From contig OU862909.1 in NCBI GenBank assembly GCA_917880885.1, positions 32,734,405-32,798,404 on the forward strand: 64,000 nt of DNA, given 5' to 3'. Below are positions 44,807 to 55,974 of this stretch, one piece after another; position 1 is the first letter of the stretch, and every line of letters begins with the position of its first letter. A program made the translations under genes and the position numbers. Origin of the DNA: Limnephilus marmoratus (taxonomy: Eukaryota; Arthropoda; Insecta; Trichoptera; Limnephilidae). The notes below the pieces were generated by a model. That model ran no database searches and was not told where the DNA came from. It saw only the letters and a program-made list of their open reading frames with translations.

Positions 44807-45200
44807 AACTCCATTAATGGAGAACAGAACGCGGTTGGTGATAACAAAAAAATATTCAAAGGAGCAAAGCTAATAGTTTATGATGGAGTGCTATTACCCA
44901 TCCTGATGTATAACAGTGGCAGAGGAAGGATGAACGTAAATTGAATGCTGTAGAAATTAAATTAAATGAAAAATGTGAATGGTAAAAGAAGTCGGGGACG
45001 CCCGAGGAAGAAATGGCACGATCAAGGGAATAAAATATTTGAGTCGGGCCATGTCAAGATTTAGAATAAGGGTTATATACGAGATGATGTAGGAATATGA
45101 CTTAAGCAAGGAGTATGTGCCAAGATAGAATTGTTTGGCGGTCCGTCTTCCCTACTTACGTCTTACGGGAAAAAGGCGTGACGGTTAGTTAGTTTTGATT
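44807..45200 (+). pseudogene. RTE-a LINE 3' fragment, internally deleted
   Basis: Translating from 44807 gives NSING...NAVG.NKK...AKL.VYDGVLLPILMY, homologous to the middle of the 6976-7910 reverse transcriptase. It then has stop codons and a deletion that skips to GRRSRGRPRKKWHDQ (near 44985). The 3' end is CGTGACGGTTAGTTAGTTTT, the same tail as RTE-a. Confidence 0.8.
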
Positions 45201-45820
45201 AATAAATAACAAAACTTAAAAATTACAGCAAGAGCAGTTCTTTTCTGTCATGCTTTACATATGTGTTTCTTTTTTTAAATTTAACTCTTATCAAAATTAG
45301 AACATACCTTATGACGTGATATGTAGTTATTGGTCAAGAAGAATCAAGATTTACCTGCAACAAAATGAAAGAAATATTAAAATTAAATACGCTACAGCTC
45401 CAATAAATAAAAATTAATAGTAACATACCTATAAACAGTGAAAAGGGAGCCCTTAAAAGGCGATTATTTTAACAGGGTGGTTGTGATTGCGGGTTGTGGA
45501 GAGACCGGGGAGTAGAGGGAGGAGAGGGCTAATGCTGAAAAACATGCCTTATCGCAGACGCAGCCGGGCGGTAATAAACCCAATTGCGGGACTTGTCGGG
45601 GAGGGAGAGGGGAAAGGTAAAGTGTTGGGCTAGTTTCAAATTTATTGGAAATAATAAAATACATTTTTAACAGGTTTCAATTTATAATATTTTATATTTA
45701 AGATGAAGCTATAATATGTGAAATCCTATTTAGATTAATCTTTACTACAAATCGGTTTAAATTATGAACGTCAAAACATTGAAGCTTTTACTACCTTTTG
45801 TAAGTATTGGAATTATAATA
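45201..45820. other. Unassigned sequence
   Basis: No family match; reverse frame at 45464-45664 unremarkable. Confidence 0.3.
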
Positions 45821-46095
45821 AAACTAGCAGATCCGGCGACACGTTGCTGTGGCTAACGAAACCTTCATAACCAACGCCATCGGGTTAAATCAAATTCACT
45901 CCGCCCGTTTGTCAGCCCGATGCCCGCTGCATTGACAAATTATATTTATACCTAAAAACCTTCCTCATGAATCACTCTATCTATTGGTGTAAACCGCATG
46001 AAAATCCGTTGCGTAGTTTAAAAGATCTAAGCGCACACACAGCGTGAGCGACTTCATTTTATACTTAGTAAAGATAAAGATAAAGAAGATAAAGA
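45821..46095 (+). mobile_element. CTAGCAG(A/C)-type retroelement tail, copy 3, GATAAA microsatellite end
   Basis: ACTAGCAGATCCGGCGACAC, GAATCACTCTATCTATTGGT, AAATCCGTTGCGTAGTTTAA, GAGCGACTTCATTTTATACT, then (GATAAA)n at 46068-46095. The tail repeat unit differs from the GAT units of copy 2. Confidence 0.75.
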
Positions 46096-46659
46096 TTATT
46101 ATTTACGAAACAAAAAATATAAGCGTAAAATATAAAAAAAAAGATTTCTCATGACTTAACGATGAAATAATATATAAGGAACAATTTTTTTTTAAATACC
46201 CCTTTTTGGCTAACACTATTTTTGACGTTTTGTATGGTCTAACTTTTTTGTCATTCTTACAAAATTATGCACAAAATAAATAAAAATCACTTTGGCGCTT
46301 ACTTGCCTTGTGCAAATAAGACGCTCCCTTTTAAATTTTTAAGGCGTGGGAATCGAAATATTTCTAGCGTTTATATTCCTCTTAATAACCACACTGGTGA
46401 CGAAAAATATATCGTGAAATTTATACGATACGAGAAATAAGTTACCACTTTTCGGTTCTTTTTTTATGTAAAAAACGTCTTGGTAAAATTTAATAATAGT
46501 AAGAGTTTAACAACCAAAAGTTCTTTTTAAGGTGCAATTTATGTAGAATAAGCAACAATTTTTAATGGTTTTTACTTGTCAAATGCTTCACGTCGCGACG
46601 CGTCGGCGTGGTGTATGAGTATATTTCATGGGTTTGGTTAAACATACAATCCTCCTAAG
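46096..46659. other. Unassigned AT-rich sequence
   Basis: No feature supported. Confidence 0.3.
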
Positions 46660-46765
46660 ATGGTTAATAATGAAAAAAAATGATGAACGAAGAAGTCGAG
46701 GATGCCACAAGAAGACACGAGAAGATCAAGGGTATCAAATATTCGGGTCATGTCACGAGTGAAAC
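46660..46765 (+). pseudogene. RTE-a LINE, short relic
   Basis: AAGAAGTCGAGGATGCCACA AGAAGACACGAGAAGATCAAG ... GGGTCATGTCACGA corresponds to the RGRPRKTWHDQ...SGHVK region of RTE-a. Strongly diverged. Confidence 0.55.
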
Positions 46766-46806
46766 AAACAAAGATGGGGTGGTACTTATAAAACTCAGAA
46801 CTAATT

Positions 46807-46865
46807 AAATTCCAGTAAGCTAGTAAAAAGCAAACTCAATGTAATTAGCTTACTGGAATTACCAA
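46807..46865. repeat. Perfect inverted repeat
   Basis: AAATTCCAGTAAGCTA and TAGCTTACTGGAATT: 15 bp perfect arms separated by about 25 nt. No family relationship seen. Confidence 0.75.
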
Positions 46866-47008
46866 AATATTTAGAAATTCGGTAGTCTAAAACGACTTAG
46901 CAACAAATATAATTATTATAATTGATTAAAATCCTTGTAGACCACCCCTCCCCCCCTCCCCAATATGTTGTGTATATAAACCGTAGACTAAGAAATATTT
47001 GTACCAGT

Positions 47009-47040
47009 CTGAAGATGGCTTTAACGAGCTGAAACCGGTT
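47009..47040 (+). other. CTGAAGATGGC...GAAACCGGTT motif, possible Penelope-like end
   Basis: Layout as at 12124 and 29833 (CTGAAGA, short stem-loop, GAAACCGG), followed by GGTCGAATAAAATTAAATGG. Tentative. Confidence 0.35.
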
Positions 47041-47099
47041 ACGGTCGAATAAAATTAAATGGAATAAAGTTTTATATTCGTTTTATTATAATATAGGTT

Positions 47100-48334
47100 A
47101 ATTGGTTAGTTATTAAAAATTTTAAAAATGCATTTTTTAAGGCAGACAATTCTTAACCCGTCGTAATCTTTGTTTGTTTGTTTTGATGTCGCCAAGTGAG
47201 TGCGTGTCGCCTTATCTGTTTACCAAATACACCCCACCGGTTAGTAGTTAACCCTTGCGGGCAGAGATAAGGGTTGTGCTGCTAATGAAGTGGGAGGGCA
47301 ATGACTTCATACGACTCCCCCACGCAAAGGGTTAAATTAAACATAAAGTGTGGGTACGTGAAACCCCGCTCATTGATTCTGTATCTAAAGTGAATCCCAG
47401 AAATCATAATATCCCATGCATTACTAGGATAAGTATGAATTAATTATGAAGTATGCAGTTGAATAGGGGAACCGGGGCGGAACGGGGTACGAGGGCGAAA
47501 CTGGAAGGGGTCGGGAGGCTCACCAGTTTCACTACGGACGACAGAGACGCGTGACCTTCGCACCAGTCCTGGGTCGGTCGTGAATAACCCGCTCATTGAA
47601 ACCCGCTCACGGACCACCAAAGAGCGAGTGGGTCATTTTTTCGTCAGCACCCGGGTCTCGCGACCCACTTCTCGCAACGAATGTGGCGGGCGAGCGACGA
47701 TAGATAGATATAATATGAGAGAGCGAACGGGTTGTCAACACCCGGGCTTGGCCACCCGTCCTCTCGACTCAGGCAGTAGTAAATAGCTGGGTGAGACGTA
47801 GTCGAGTTTCATATTTTTTGTCGCGAAAAGAGCGGGTCTTCGCGCCCCGCTCATGTCGCCAGTGTTTCGTGAGCGACCCGGGTCGTATAAAACGATCGAT
47901 CGACCCAGGACTACTTCGCACAAAACGTTTAGTTCTCTGGTGCTGTGCTATACGGAGTGGCCGCTGTTATTGTGAGAGTGCGATTAATTTTAATTTTACT
48001 GAAGGTCGGAGGAAACACCATTCTTTATTCGAAAATTAACATTAGAAGTGTGATTTAACTAACTTTTGACTTGTTAAAGATCTAGCGTTAAAAATACAAC
48101 AGCAATAATACTCGGGTTTTAAACATTCTTCCATCGGGGCACAACGGGGTATAGCCTGTCCCGGACTGAATTAGAGAATCTATTAATACACAAAAAATTA
48201 AGGATATGAAAGAAAAAAAAATGAAACAAAAACTGGCGTTTAAAGGTAAAGAAAACAAACCCAAAGCAATGAAAACTAAACCCAATGAGCAAAAAAAAAA
48301 CGCAACTGAATCCGAAGAAGGAAACTCGGCCTGC
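47100..48334. other. Repeat-poor segment with a GC-rich block
   Basis: No window repeat families. 47470-47960 is GC-rich and holds several CCCGCTCA/TGAGCGGG words (47588, 47601, 47829 and 47847 regions) and a TATAAAA box at 47886. An inverted repeat TTAACCCTTGCG / CGCAAAGGGTTAA spans 47249-47335. May be a promoter region of an unidentified transcript or a solo LTR, but neither TG...CA ends nor flanking duplications were found. Confidence 0.4.
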
Positions 48335-48722
48335 TTTTTTGCATTAGCTCCACACAGGAGACTGTGGAGGGTATTTTTTAGGGAAAGGGAGTATGGGGGT
48401 GGGTTGAAATCTGAGGAACAGTGCGTCCAGGAGTGACGGACATATGAATCCATTCCTCCCACTGCGGTGCAAGGCGATGGTCGAGAGAGTTCGGCTGGAT
48501 ACGTCAAAAAGACTCCCTCAACCAGTCTATCCCGATCCGACCCGCCACACAGTTGGTAGGCAAACTGCCACGACCTAGACAAAACTTCACCTAATGAATC
48601 CGGGCACCTCCCTACTAATTCATCAAACGTAGCGAAGCATTTGGGATGACCTATGGTAGAGGTCTTCGTTATCTAATAGATGGTTTCGGGGCGGCGGCAC
48701 TGATACCAGTCTCCCAAATTGA
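48335..48722 (-). mobile_element. SINE-B, near full length, inner hairpin lost
   Basis: T-tract at 48334-48340, then CTCCACACAGGAGACTGTGGAG: the outer arms sit next to each other without the CCCTGAGG hairpin. The 5' end, read on the other strand, is AATTTGGGAGACTGG. Diverged from the other copies. Confidence 0.85.
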
Positions 48723-49414
48723 AATTAGGTATCTTTCCGAAGCAAGACATCAAATAGTTTTAAAAATCTACACAAAACAAATATCTCTTCTTTTATTGGG
48801 ATAAAGATGTACAATGTAAATTATTGCGGTAATTATCTTATGATAGCATCAAACATTAATTGCAAGTCTCACGGTCGTGGGCATAATTGTTTAACCTTGT
48901 AGAAGCTAGACTGTGTATAACGATTTTATATAAACAAATAATTATAACAAAGGACCTTATTAAAGACAGTTCGTAATATGTTTAAATAAACAATATTTCT
49001 TAAGCCGCGGCTTCCGCGTTTCTACCGATTTATTACAAGTTTTAAAAGCTCTTAAAAAAATAGATGCAGTTTTGAAGATAATATCTAGACGTTCCCCATG
49101 CCGAAACGCAAACTGTATGAAATTCCCTCGATAGAAAAAAATTGCAAAGTATGCTCCGTAAATTATTATAAACACGTTTTCTTCACTTAAGAAGTTATAC
49201 GTATGAAAAAATTCACAGTGTTTATTTAAATGCTATTTTAGATGTTCCCACGAGATTTTTGGTCTATTTTAAACGAGTGGTGTTTTATTAAACATTTTCA
49301 AAATTTTCGCTTAAATTTTATCGTTTTTAATATTAGCGCGCTCTCTCTAACGTTCGTATTTACACATCTCTCCATATTCTTCTTTTTGAGCGGGAACAAA
49401 AGATTCTAATTAAA
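48723..49414. other. Unassigned AT-rich sequence
   Basis: No feature supported. Confidence 0.3.
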
Positions 49415-49500
49415 GCGTGTTTATCGGAAGTGACCTGTCAGGTAAGTAGTTTCTGTATCCATTTGTAAATAGTAAAATTATAAGCCTAAGGATTTCTAAT
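49415..49500 (+). repeat. Family G repeat, left part
   Basis: GTGACCTGTCAGGTAAGTAG, TTCTGTATCCATTTGTAAAT, AAGCCTAAGGATTTCTAATG. The matching right part is at 50112-50198, so the SINE-B between them may have split one copy. Confidence 0.6.
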
Positions 49501-49632
49501 GAACTGAAAGTGCAAAAGCTCTCTGACTGAGAGTTCTGGAGACATGAAATTTGCAAATTCTTCGTTTTTCTGTTGGCATTATAGGTTAACTATGATTGTA
49601 CACTGGAAAATCGTATTTTCCATCATATTTTC

Positions 49633-50068
49633 AATTTGGAAGGCGGATATGTGTACCGCCGACCAGGAAATCACTTATTGGATAACCAACACCTCTGCCA
49701 TAGGTCACCCCAAGTGCGTCGCTGTGACTTAACATGGGGGGTGGTCTGTCCGGATCTTAGCGGCGGATGTGTACACAATTGCGTGTAGGCCGGATCGGGA
49801 GAGACTGGTAGAGGGAGACCTTTTGATATCTCCCGCAGGACTCTCTCGGAACATCGTCTTACCACAAAGGGGAGGGGATAGATTCATACGTCCATCACTC
49901 CTGGAGGTACTGACCCCCAGATTTCTACCCACCCCTCAAACCTTTTTCCTACCCGGAACATCCTCTCCTTCCTTTCCTAAAAAGACCCCCCACACAGCTT
50001 CCCAAAAGATGATATAGGCCCTGAAGGGATATTTCCTCAGGGCCTCCTGTGGAGCTAATGTAAAAAAA
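49633..50068 (+). mobile_element. SINE-B, reference full-length copy
   Basis: 436 bp from CAATTTGGAAGGCGGATATG to the A-tail. Blocks in order: ATTGGATAACCAACACCTCT, GCCATAGGTCACCCCAAGTG, GATCGGGAGAGACTGGTAGA, GATAGATTCATACGTCCATC, CCCCCCACACAGC, a shortened hairpin GGCCCTGAAGGGATATTTCC TCAGGGCC, TCCTGTGGAGCTAATGTAAA. There is no convincing box A/B pair at the 5' end, so the origin of the head is unknown. The last ~105 bp are shared with LINE-J. Confidence 0.9.
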
Positions 50069-50111
50069 TGAGCGATGGAGCTTGAAATAATATCTTAAAT
50101 TTCAAACTAAA

Positions 50112-50198
50112 AAACGAAACTTATCATTGAGGCGATTTTTCGCAAAAACAGCGCTATATAAGTTGTCCAAATTTATTATTATTATTATTATTATTATT
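50112..50198 (+). repeat. Family G repeat, right part, ending in (ATT)n
   Basis: ATTGAGGCGATTTTTCGCAA AAACAGCGCTATATAAGTTG TCCAAATTT, followed by (ATT)n at 50171-50198. Confidence 0.65.
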
Positions 50199-50242
50199 GT
50201 TCTCCTGTATTTTTTATCTGTCTCTGAGAAATAAAAAAAAAA

Positions 50243-51028
50243 TCAGAGGGTGCAATTCACATGCGGTACAAGTTTCAGAAAACTAAAGCCGTTTAGAGTG
50301 GGGAGACTATGAAGCACCAGATTACACTTATCTCATTCTGTCGCAGGCTAAAGCATGTGTACGTAGATATGTGCTTGTCTCCTTTTAGAGTCGCTTTTTA
50401 TCGTTTCAAATCACAACGGTGCTAAAGAAATGTTCTCTTCAATATTTATGAAAAAAATTTACTGGATGAATAGGCATATGTTTTTAGGTGTCGTCAACAT
50501 TTCAGGACGCTACAATTTAAAGATAGCGAAGAAAATGCAGTAATAATCGAAAAAATGATGTTGCAGCAATGACAACTACCAATGCATCATGAATGGAGAC
50601 CTTACCGAAGAATTTCATTGATTCCACTTTAATAGTACAAACAATTTCCTTTCAATACAAAGTAAATCGATCGTAACGAAAGAGCTCTTCAGAACTCCGG
50701 GAACGATAGCCTTGAGAGTAGGGTAACCATTCCCGAACAATATAATCTCGGAAACTACTTTTTTTTTAATTTACGTGAAAACTTCTTTAGCACTGTTGTG
50801 ATTTGAAACTTGGTGAAAAGAATAATAGTGACACTATAAAGAGACATACACGTACATCCATAGGATTTAGCTTGCGAGAGAATGAGATAGTATAATCGAT
50901 CTCCTCTTTGTGCGGTGCTTTGAAGACTATCGATCTCCTCTTTGTACGGTGCTTCATAGCCTTCCCACTCATTTCTACTTTAGTTTTCTGAAGGTTTCAC
51001 TTATGCAGCGTGTTAATTGCACACTCTT
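50243..51028. mobile_element. Long-TIR element (~785 bp, arms ~190 bp)
   Basis: The left arm (50243-50435) and the complement of the right arm (50773-51028) share in order CAGAGGGTGCAATTCAC-like ends, TTTCAGAAAACTAAAG, GGCTATGAAGCACC, ATCTCATTCT..TCGCA(G/A)GCTAAA, GTACGT, and TTTCAAATCACAACRGTGCT. The right arm is longer because a 34-bp unit is duplicated (50895-50962). No transposase frame. CAGAGG-like ends hint at hAT, without proof. 51045-51121 is an extra partial copy of the right-arm end. Confidence 0.75.
50895..50962. repeat. 34-bp tandem duplication, ATCGATCTCCTCTTTGTGCGG unit
   Basis: ATCGATCTCCTCTTTGTGCG GTGCTT at 50895 repeats at 50929 with one or two changes. A third, diverged copy (ATCCGTCTCCACTTTGTGCG) is at 51056 in the extra arm copy. 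Confidence 0.8.
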
Positions 51029-51125
51029 TTTTTGAAGTGAAAAAAGAGATCGCATAATCCGTCTCCACTTTGTGCGGTCCTTCGTGACCTACCTACTCTT
51101 AATCTACTTTTTCTGAAATTTAAGA

Positions 51126-51534
51126 TTTTTTTCATTAGCCCCACACAGGAGGCCCTGAGGAAAATAATTTCCCTCAGGGCCTAAGTCATCTTAGGGAATG
51201 CTGTGTGGGGGGTTATTTTTTAAGGAAAGGAAAAAGCGGAAGTTTTGGGAAGGAAATAGACATGAAGGGTGGGTAGGAGTCTAGGGAGGGTAGGAGTTCA
51301 GGAGTGACGGACATACGAATCCATCCCTCCCACTGTGGTTCAGGGCGAGTCAAGAGAGTCCGGCTTCAGAGTTTAAAATGTCTACCTCAACCAGTCTCTC
51401 CTGATCCGGCCCGCAGTCGGTGGGCAAACGTATGTATCGCCAAGACCTAGACAAACCTCACTCCATGAACACGGATACCCCTGCTAATTCATCAAACGTA
51501 ACGAACCATTTGGGGTGACAAGTGGCAAAAACGT
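51126..51534 (-). mobile_element. SINE-B with intact hairpin
   Basis: T-tract, then CCCCACACAGGAGGCCCTGA GGAAAATAATTTCCCTCAGG GCC (complete inner hairpin) and TGCTGTGTGGGGGG (outer arm, compensated C/G change). The 5' end is truncated near 51534 (GGGGTGACAAGTGGC). Confidence 0.88.
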
Positions 51535-51604
51535 GAGCATTTTTCGTAGATGTTTTTACTCCTCTTTTTTACTTCTTCTCAACACATGCCTCACCCAGTT
51601 TAAC

Positions 51605-51790
51605 TTTTTTTTTTAAAAGAAAGACAAACATTCCCGGGTTACGAATAATCCAACAATGTTAAAAATCTCCTAACACCACTACAGAAAGCCGAAAATGTTG
51701 CTTGTGTTGTGACTTAGCCAGCCGAGGAATCGAACACGCGACGCTCGGGTGGGACCCAAGCGCTATGCCCACTCAACCACTGACCGGTCA
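51605..51790 (-). mobile_element. SINE-D, reverse copy
   Basis: T-tract at 51605-51614. On the other strand: TGACCGGTCAGTGGTTGAGT GGGCATAGCGCTTGGGTCCC (box A TGGTTGAGTGGG), GCGTGTTCGATTCCTCGGCT (box B). Same limits as 33308-33500. Confidence 0.88.
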
Positions 51791-51902
51791 TATTTTTACT
51801 CTTTTGCAGATAAATCGGACCGACGTAAAAAAGTGTTACGCTTTTTTTATTTATGTTCAACTTACAATTTTTAACGATAATGTCTTAGTTTCATCTAACT
51901 TA

Positions 51903-52052
51903 GGGAACGTACCCATACTACGTGACCAACTTTTTGCAATTTTTAACCCCCCCCGGTGACCAAAAACCTAAGCCCGCCGCCGCTCATTTGTACCAAGCGT
52001 GACATTTTGAAGACCCCCCCCTAAACGTATCACGTAGAATGGGTACGTTCCC
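51903..52052. mobile_element. Palindromic MITE (GGGAACGTACCC family), copy 3, TTA duplication
   Basis: Same ends and C-run interior as 26014-26181, shorter runs. TTA flanks both sides (51900-51902, 52053-52055). Confidence 0.9.
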
Positions 52053-52055
52053 TTA

Positions 52056-52708
52056 GATACAAAACTATTGAAAAAAACAAATGATTCCGAAAATTTTTAC
52101 CTCCGACAAATAAATTCAGAAACGCTCCTCAACTGCGTTTTTTGACCAATCCTTTTGCAGGATCTGTTAGTTAGTTGAACAAATTGTGTAATTGGTCACC
52201 CTAGTTGGAGGGGTTGCAGCACGATACTAATTTGACGGCGTTCTAACCGTCTTCAGGCCGAAGAAGTAATTAAGTGTTACCTGGAGACGATCGGATCGAT
52301 ACCACAATGAGGTCCGCAGGTAAAAAAGGCCTAACAATAAGCAAAAAGCGATTAAGAACTTACCAGTATTGAACGTTCCCCCATTCAAAGGGGAAAAAAG
52401 TGATTTGTAAAGTGCGTGAAATGCTCGGAGTTTTTTCCACAGTTCCCACAGACGGGCTGCCACGGTAAACAATTTAATAATGGAGATTCCGACCACTTCT
52501 AAATTGGATTTTTTACTTTTCATCTGGAGACTTATTCGAAGGAAAATTTCTGACTTTCGCGACTTTTTACAAAATCAGGCCTGGTTGTCTTAGCGGGCGA
52601 CATCATTTCACAAGGTAATTATTTCACCACGAAAATTTTCAAGTTCGGAAGTCAACGGATTACTGTAAAACCGACGTGAAAATATTCGCACCGAGTATCT
52701 AAACGCAA
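52056..52708. other. Unassigned sequence
   Basis: On the reverse strand CTTCGGCCTGAAGACGGTTA GAACGCCGTC (52234-52263) has the CTGAAGA plus stem layout of possible Penelope-like ends, but lacks CGAAAC. No gene seen. Confidence 0.3.
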
Positions 52709-53398
52709 TCTCATCATCATCATCATCTTCTTCCCCTTGTCTTATTCGGGTCGGGGACCCATTGCATCGACAAGGCTCCTCCATACGTCCCTGTATTGTG
52801 CCGATTGTTCGGCCTCCGTCCATGGTAGACCCATCTTCTCCTCACACAGTTTCTGGAGTTCCCTCGCCCAACTGTGTCTGGGGCGGCCCACTATACCCTC
52901 TGGATATATACCCTCTGGAATCGTACTCAGAATCTTCCTCGGAATTCGGTCATCAGACATTCTTAGTGCATGGCCAAGCCACCTCAGTTGCGATTTTTCT
53001 ATGAAGAGCAGCAGTGGTTTAATGTTTAGATCATCTCGGATCATCGAGTTTCTTATATGATCCCATTTCGTAACCCGTGCCACTCCTCTCAAGTGCCTCA
53101 TTTCTTGGACTTGGGACTTCGGAGCGTGTTCGTTCATTTACCATCCATGTCTGGTGGCCGTAAGTGAGCGTCGGGCGGTATACCGTTTAAAACCATCTTT
53201 GTCTTGATGCTGATGCTGCTGTAGAGAGGACGCAATAGACTGCTTGCCGCACTTATTCTTCTATCAATTTCTCTATTTTCCCGATCATCGCTGGAGAATT
53301 CGACCCCAGGGTATTTGAACCTGTCCACCTGTTTCAGCTGGGTCCCATAAGCGAGTATGTTGCACTGAGTTTGGTCCAATCTGAGAGAAATCATTTAA
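52709..53398 (-). pseudogene. RTE-b LINE 3' fragment with GAT microsatellite tail
   Basis: Reverse-strand RT C-terminus in three frames: YPGVEFSSDDRENREIDRRI (53134-53394), then YRPTLTYGHQTWMVNE in a second frame, then MRHLRGVARVTKWD...LRWLGHALRM...RRSW-like and QYRDVWRSLVDAMG in the third (52742-53137). At least two frameshifts disable it. The element ends in (GAT)n (52709-52727), the classic RTE tail. Distinct from RTE-a in sequence. Confidence 0.9.
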
Positions 53399-54036
53399 AA
53401 AAAATCAAATAATCGACTATCGGATGTAAAATGAATATGATTATATTCAAGCAGCTGTTCGTGCGGGGGATATTCCCGCAGGTGCGTAGGCAGGGGTAGC
53501 CTGTAGGTGGTACTTAGAGAGAAGTAGAAAGACGGTAGGTACACTCACTCCTACGTACAATCCGTTCTACAGGAATTGTGCATTTAAAACTCCTAGGAGG
53601 TGTGCCGGGGTAGGAGTGCGCGGGGTCCGGGCTCGCCGTGGCCAAACTTTTATTTTTGCTAAAATGCTTTCTTGTGTACTCGTCGAAGCCTTGCCGCGAG
53701 AAGTTGGCCACCCTCCCCCTCACCTCCCGCCCCTCTTCCGCCAACTACCCCTTCAGCGCAGAGTGCCACTTTGTTAAGTAACCGTGTTTGCACTTCACCT
53801 AATGAACCTGATGACCCGTAACCGAATCGGTGCCGACGCGAATAGGTAAGTATTAGACCCAAGATACCGGAAACTGCATCGAAAATACTAACCGGAATAA
53901 ATAAATTAAACTGTGATGAAAAATAAATAAAAATAATCGTAGAATATTAAGGTTGGAAAGCGCAAGAAAAACGAAAATTTCTAACCAACTGAATCAAATT
54001 CATTCAGTAGGTACCTAAGGTTAATTTTTGGAGGTT
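53399..54036. other. Unassigned; GC-rich block
   Basis: 53580-53830 is GC-rich with opposing frames (53514-53744, 53659-53862) that lack recognised domains. No repeats. Confidence 0.35.
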
Positions 54037-54398
54037 ATTTTTTTTATATTCCTAACTGCTTCCGTCTTGAGCCAGTGGGACTATGTCATCCCCAATAGGG
54101 GTATGTTATGAGGCTGAAGGCAGTGAGGAGGGGAAGGAGATGGGGAAGACGAAGGTGGGGAAGTACCTGGCTATTCATACCAGGTCACCAAACACGGCTA
54201 AAGCCATTTCAAGCAACGTTTCAATTCTGAGTGGTGGTCTTACACCAGGGCGAGTATCTTCCACTCTGGAACATGCCGAAAATATACTATAAATAATTTT
54301 TAATGTGAAATAACACAAATTAATTAAATAAAAATTATTTTCCCACGCCGGGATTTGATCCCGCGACCTTCGGATTGTGGGTCAAGAGTCTTACCCGT
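54037..54398 (-). mobile_element. SINE-A, both ends damaged
   Basis: T-tract at 54037-54045 followed directly by TGCTTCCGTCTTGAGCC, so the GTGAATACCGCACAAGAG end is missing. The head is type 1 (reverse complement GGTCGCGGGATCAAATCCCG) and truncated before box A at about 54398. Confidence 0.85.
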
Positions 54399-55227
54399 CA
54401 GGATGTACCTATTATCTGTCATTGATGTATGTAGGCAATTTATCATCACAGAAAGATGTTTTTGCATCACCATCAAGTACAAAAATAGGACACTTTTCTT
54501 AGATCAGCTTAGCCATTGCAGAATCTTGCGTTGAGTCAGTTCATGGAATCTGGATTGACACACGAGTGTCTTGCCAGGCAGCAGCAGGAGGTAGTAGTCA
54601 CAGGCAGTATCTAGCAGCTAGATATCGGGGAAACGGATAAGTTTGAAGTACCGAGAAGAGGCAGCGCACCTGTAGACGTAAGGGGAGTCGGGGTGCAGGG
54701 GTAGACGACAAAATGCTTTTAGATTTTGTTTAAAAGCTAAAATGCCATTTAAGTACTTGCTAACAACTCCCTCAGATTGTGCTCAGTGGCTTACACAAGG
54801 ATTCAAGAGGAAGGAGAAATTACTTTTTTTACAATGGAGCTTTTCGATTACATACCTTCCTGAGAGCAGACAAAAGCTCGGCGGTATTCCGTATGAAAAC
54901 AGTTAGTATTATTATTCCATGAATGTATTAAGATTTCGAAAGAAGTGCTTTATGATAATAAGTGGCTTGAATAAGAATTGGTACCCAAACGCAAGATTCA
55001 TACAATACACTATTATTTATGAGTGGTTACCTAAATAATAAAATATATCTAAAATTCAGAATTATATTAATTTTGCTCAGGCAACTCTTAAATAGTATTG
55101 ATAGAATAACATGCTTTTTAAAAATTTCGTTACTTGATCATATTCTTCTTAAAAAATAATGGTATAATTAAGTTGATTTATGATAATAAGAGATGTTATG
55201 CTACATTAGATTTAAGACTTAGATTTG
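54399..55227. other. Unassigned sequence
   Basis: No repeat family or gene recognised. Confidence 0.3.
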
Positions 55228-55646
55228 ACGACCTCCGTAGTCCAGTGGGTAAGACTCTTGACTCACAATCCGGAGGTCGCGGGTTCGAACCCGGCATGCG
55301 CAAATAAATTTTATTTGATTAATTTGTGTTATTTCACAATTAATTAATTTAAAATAATATATAGTATATTTGCGGCATGTTCCAGAGTGGAAGATACTAT
55401 CAGTATCGCCCTGGTGTAAGACCACCATTCAGAATTGAAACGTTGCTTGAAAATGGCTTTAGCCGTGTTTAGTGACCAGATCTGAATAGCCAGGTACTTC
55501 CCAACCTTCCTCTTCCCCACCTCCTTCCCCTCCCCACTACCTTCAGCCTCACAACATACCTCAATTGGGGATGCCATTGTCTCACTGGCTCCAGACGGGA
55601 GCAGTTGAGATTCTTGTGCGGTATTCACTGTAAAAAAAAAAAAAAA
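55228..55646 (+). mobile_element. SINE-A, full length (head type 2)
   Basis: The head GACCTCCGTAGTCCAGTGGG has box B GGTTCGAACCC; the body and the GTGCGGTATTCACTG end are complete, with A14. It is one of the best-preserved copies, almost identical to 5555-5965. Confidence 0.92.
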
Positions 55647-55730
55647 GACTACCTAATAATGTTGTTGGAATTTAGAAACTAAAGTAGAAAGAAGCCCAAC
55701 ACAAAAATGTCAAATATCATTAAAAAGATT

Positions 55731-55974
55731 ACAATTTGGGAGGCGGGCACAGGTCATTGTCATTAATCACCATTGGTCACCCCAAGCGATTCGCTACGTT
55801 TGGTGACTTAGCACAGGTATCCGGATTCAAGAGGTGAAGTTTGTCTAGGTCTTGGCGGCGGGTGCGTTCACCTACCACGGTAACACTGGTGGGAGACTGG
55901 TTGAGGAAGTCCTTTCGATCTTTTCTTTTCGATCCTTTCGATCTCTCAAGCACCGCAATGGGAGGGATGGAATC
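55731..55974 (+). mobile_element. SINE-B 5' half (element continues at 56298)
   Basis: CAATTTGGGAGGCGGGCACA, CACCCCAAGCGATTCGCTAC, TTTGTCTAGGTCTTGGCGGC, ACTGGTTGAGGAAGTCC, CACCGCAATGGGAGGGATGG. The next segment of the SINE resumes at 56298 after a 323-bp MITE. Confidence 0.85.

Noticed and set aside
47580..48060. Solo LTR
   Set aside because: TATA box and GC-rich block present, but no TG...CA limits, flanking duplication or primer-binding site could be identified.
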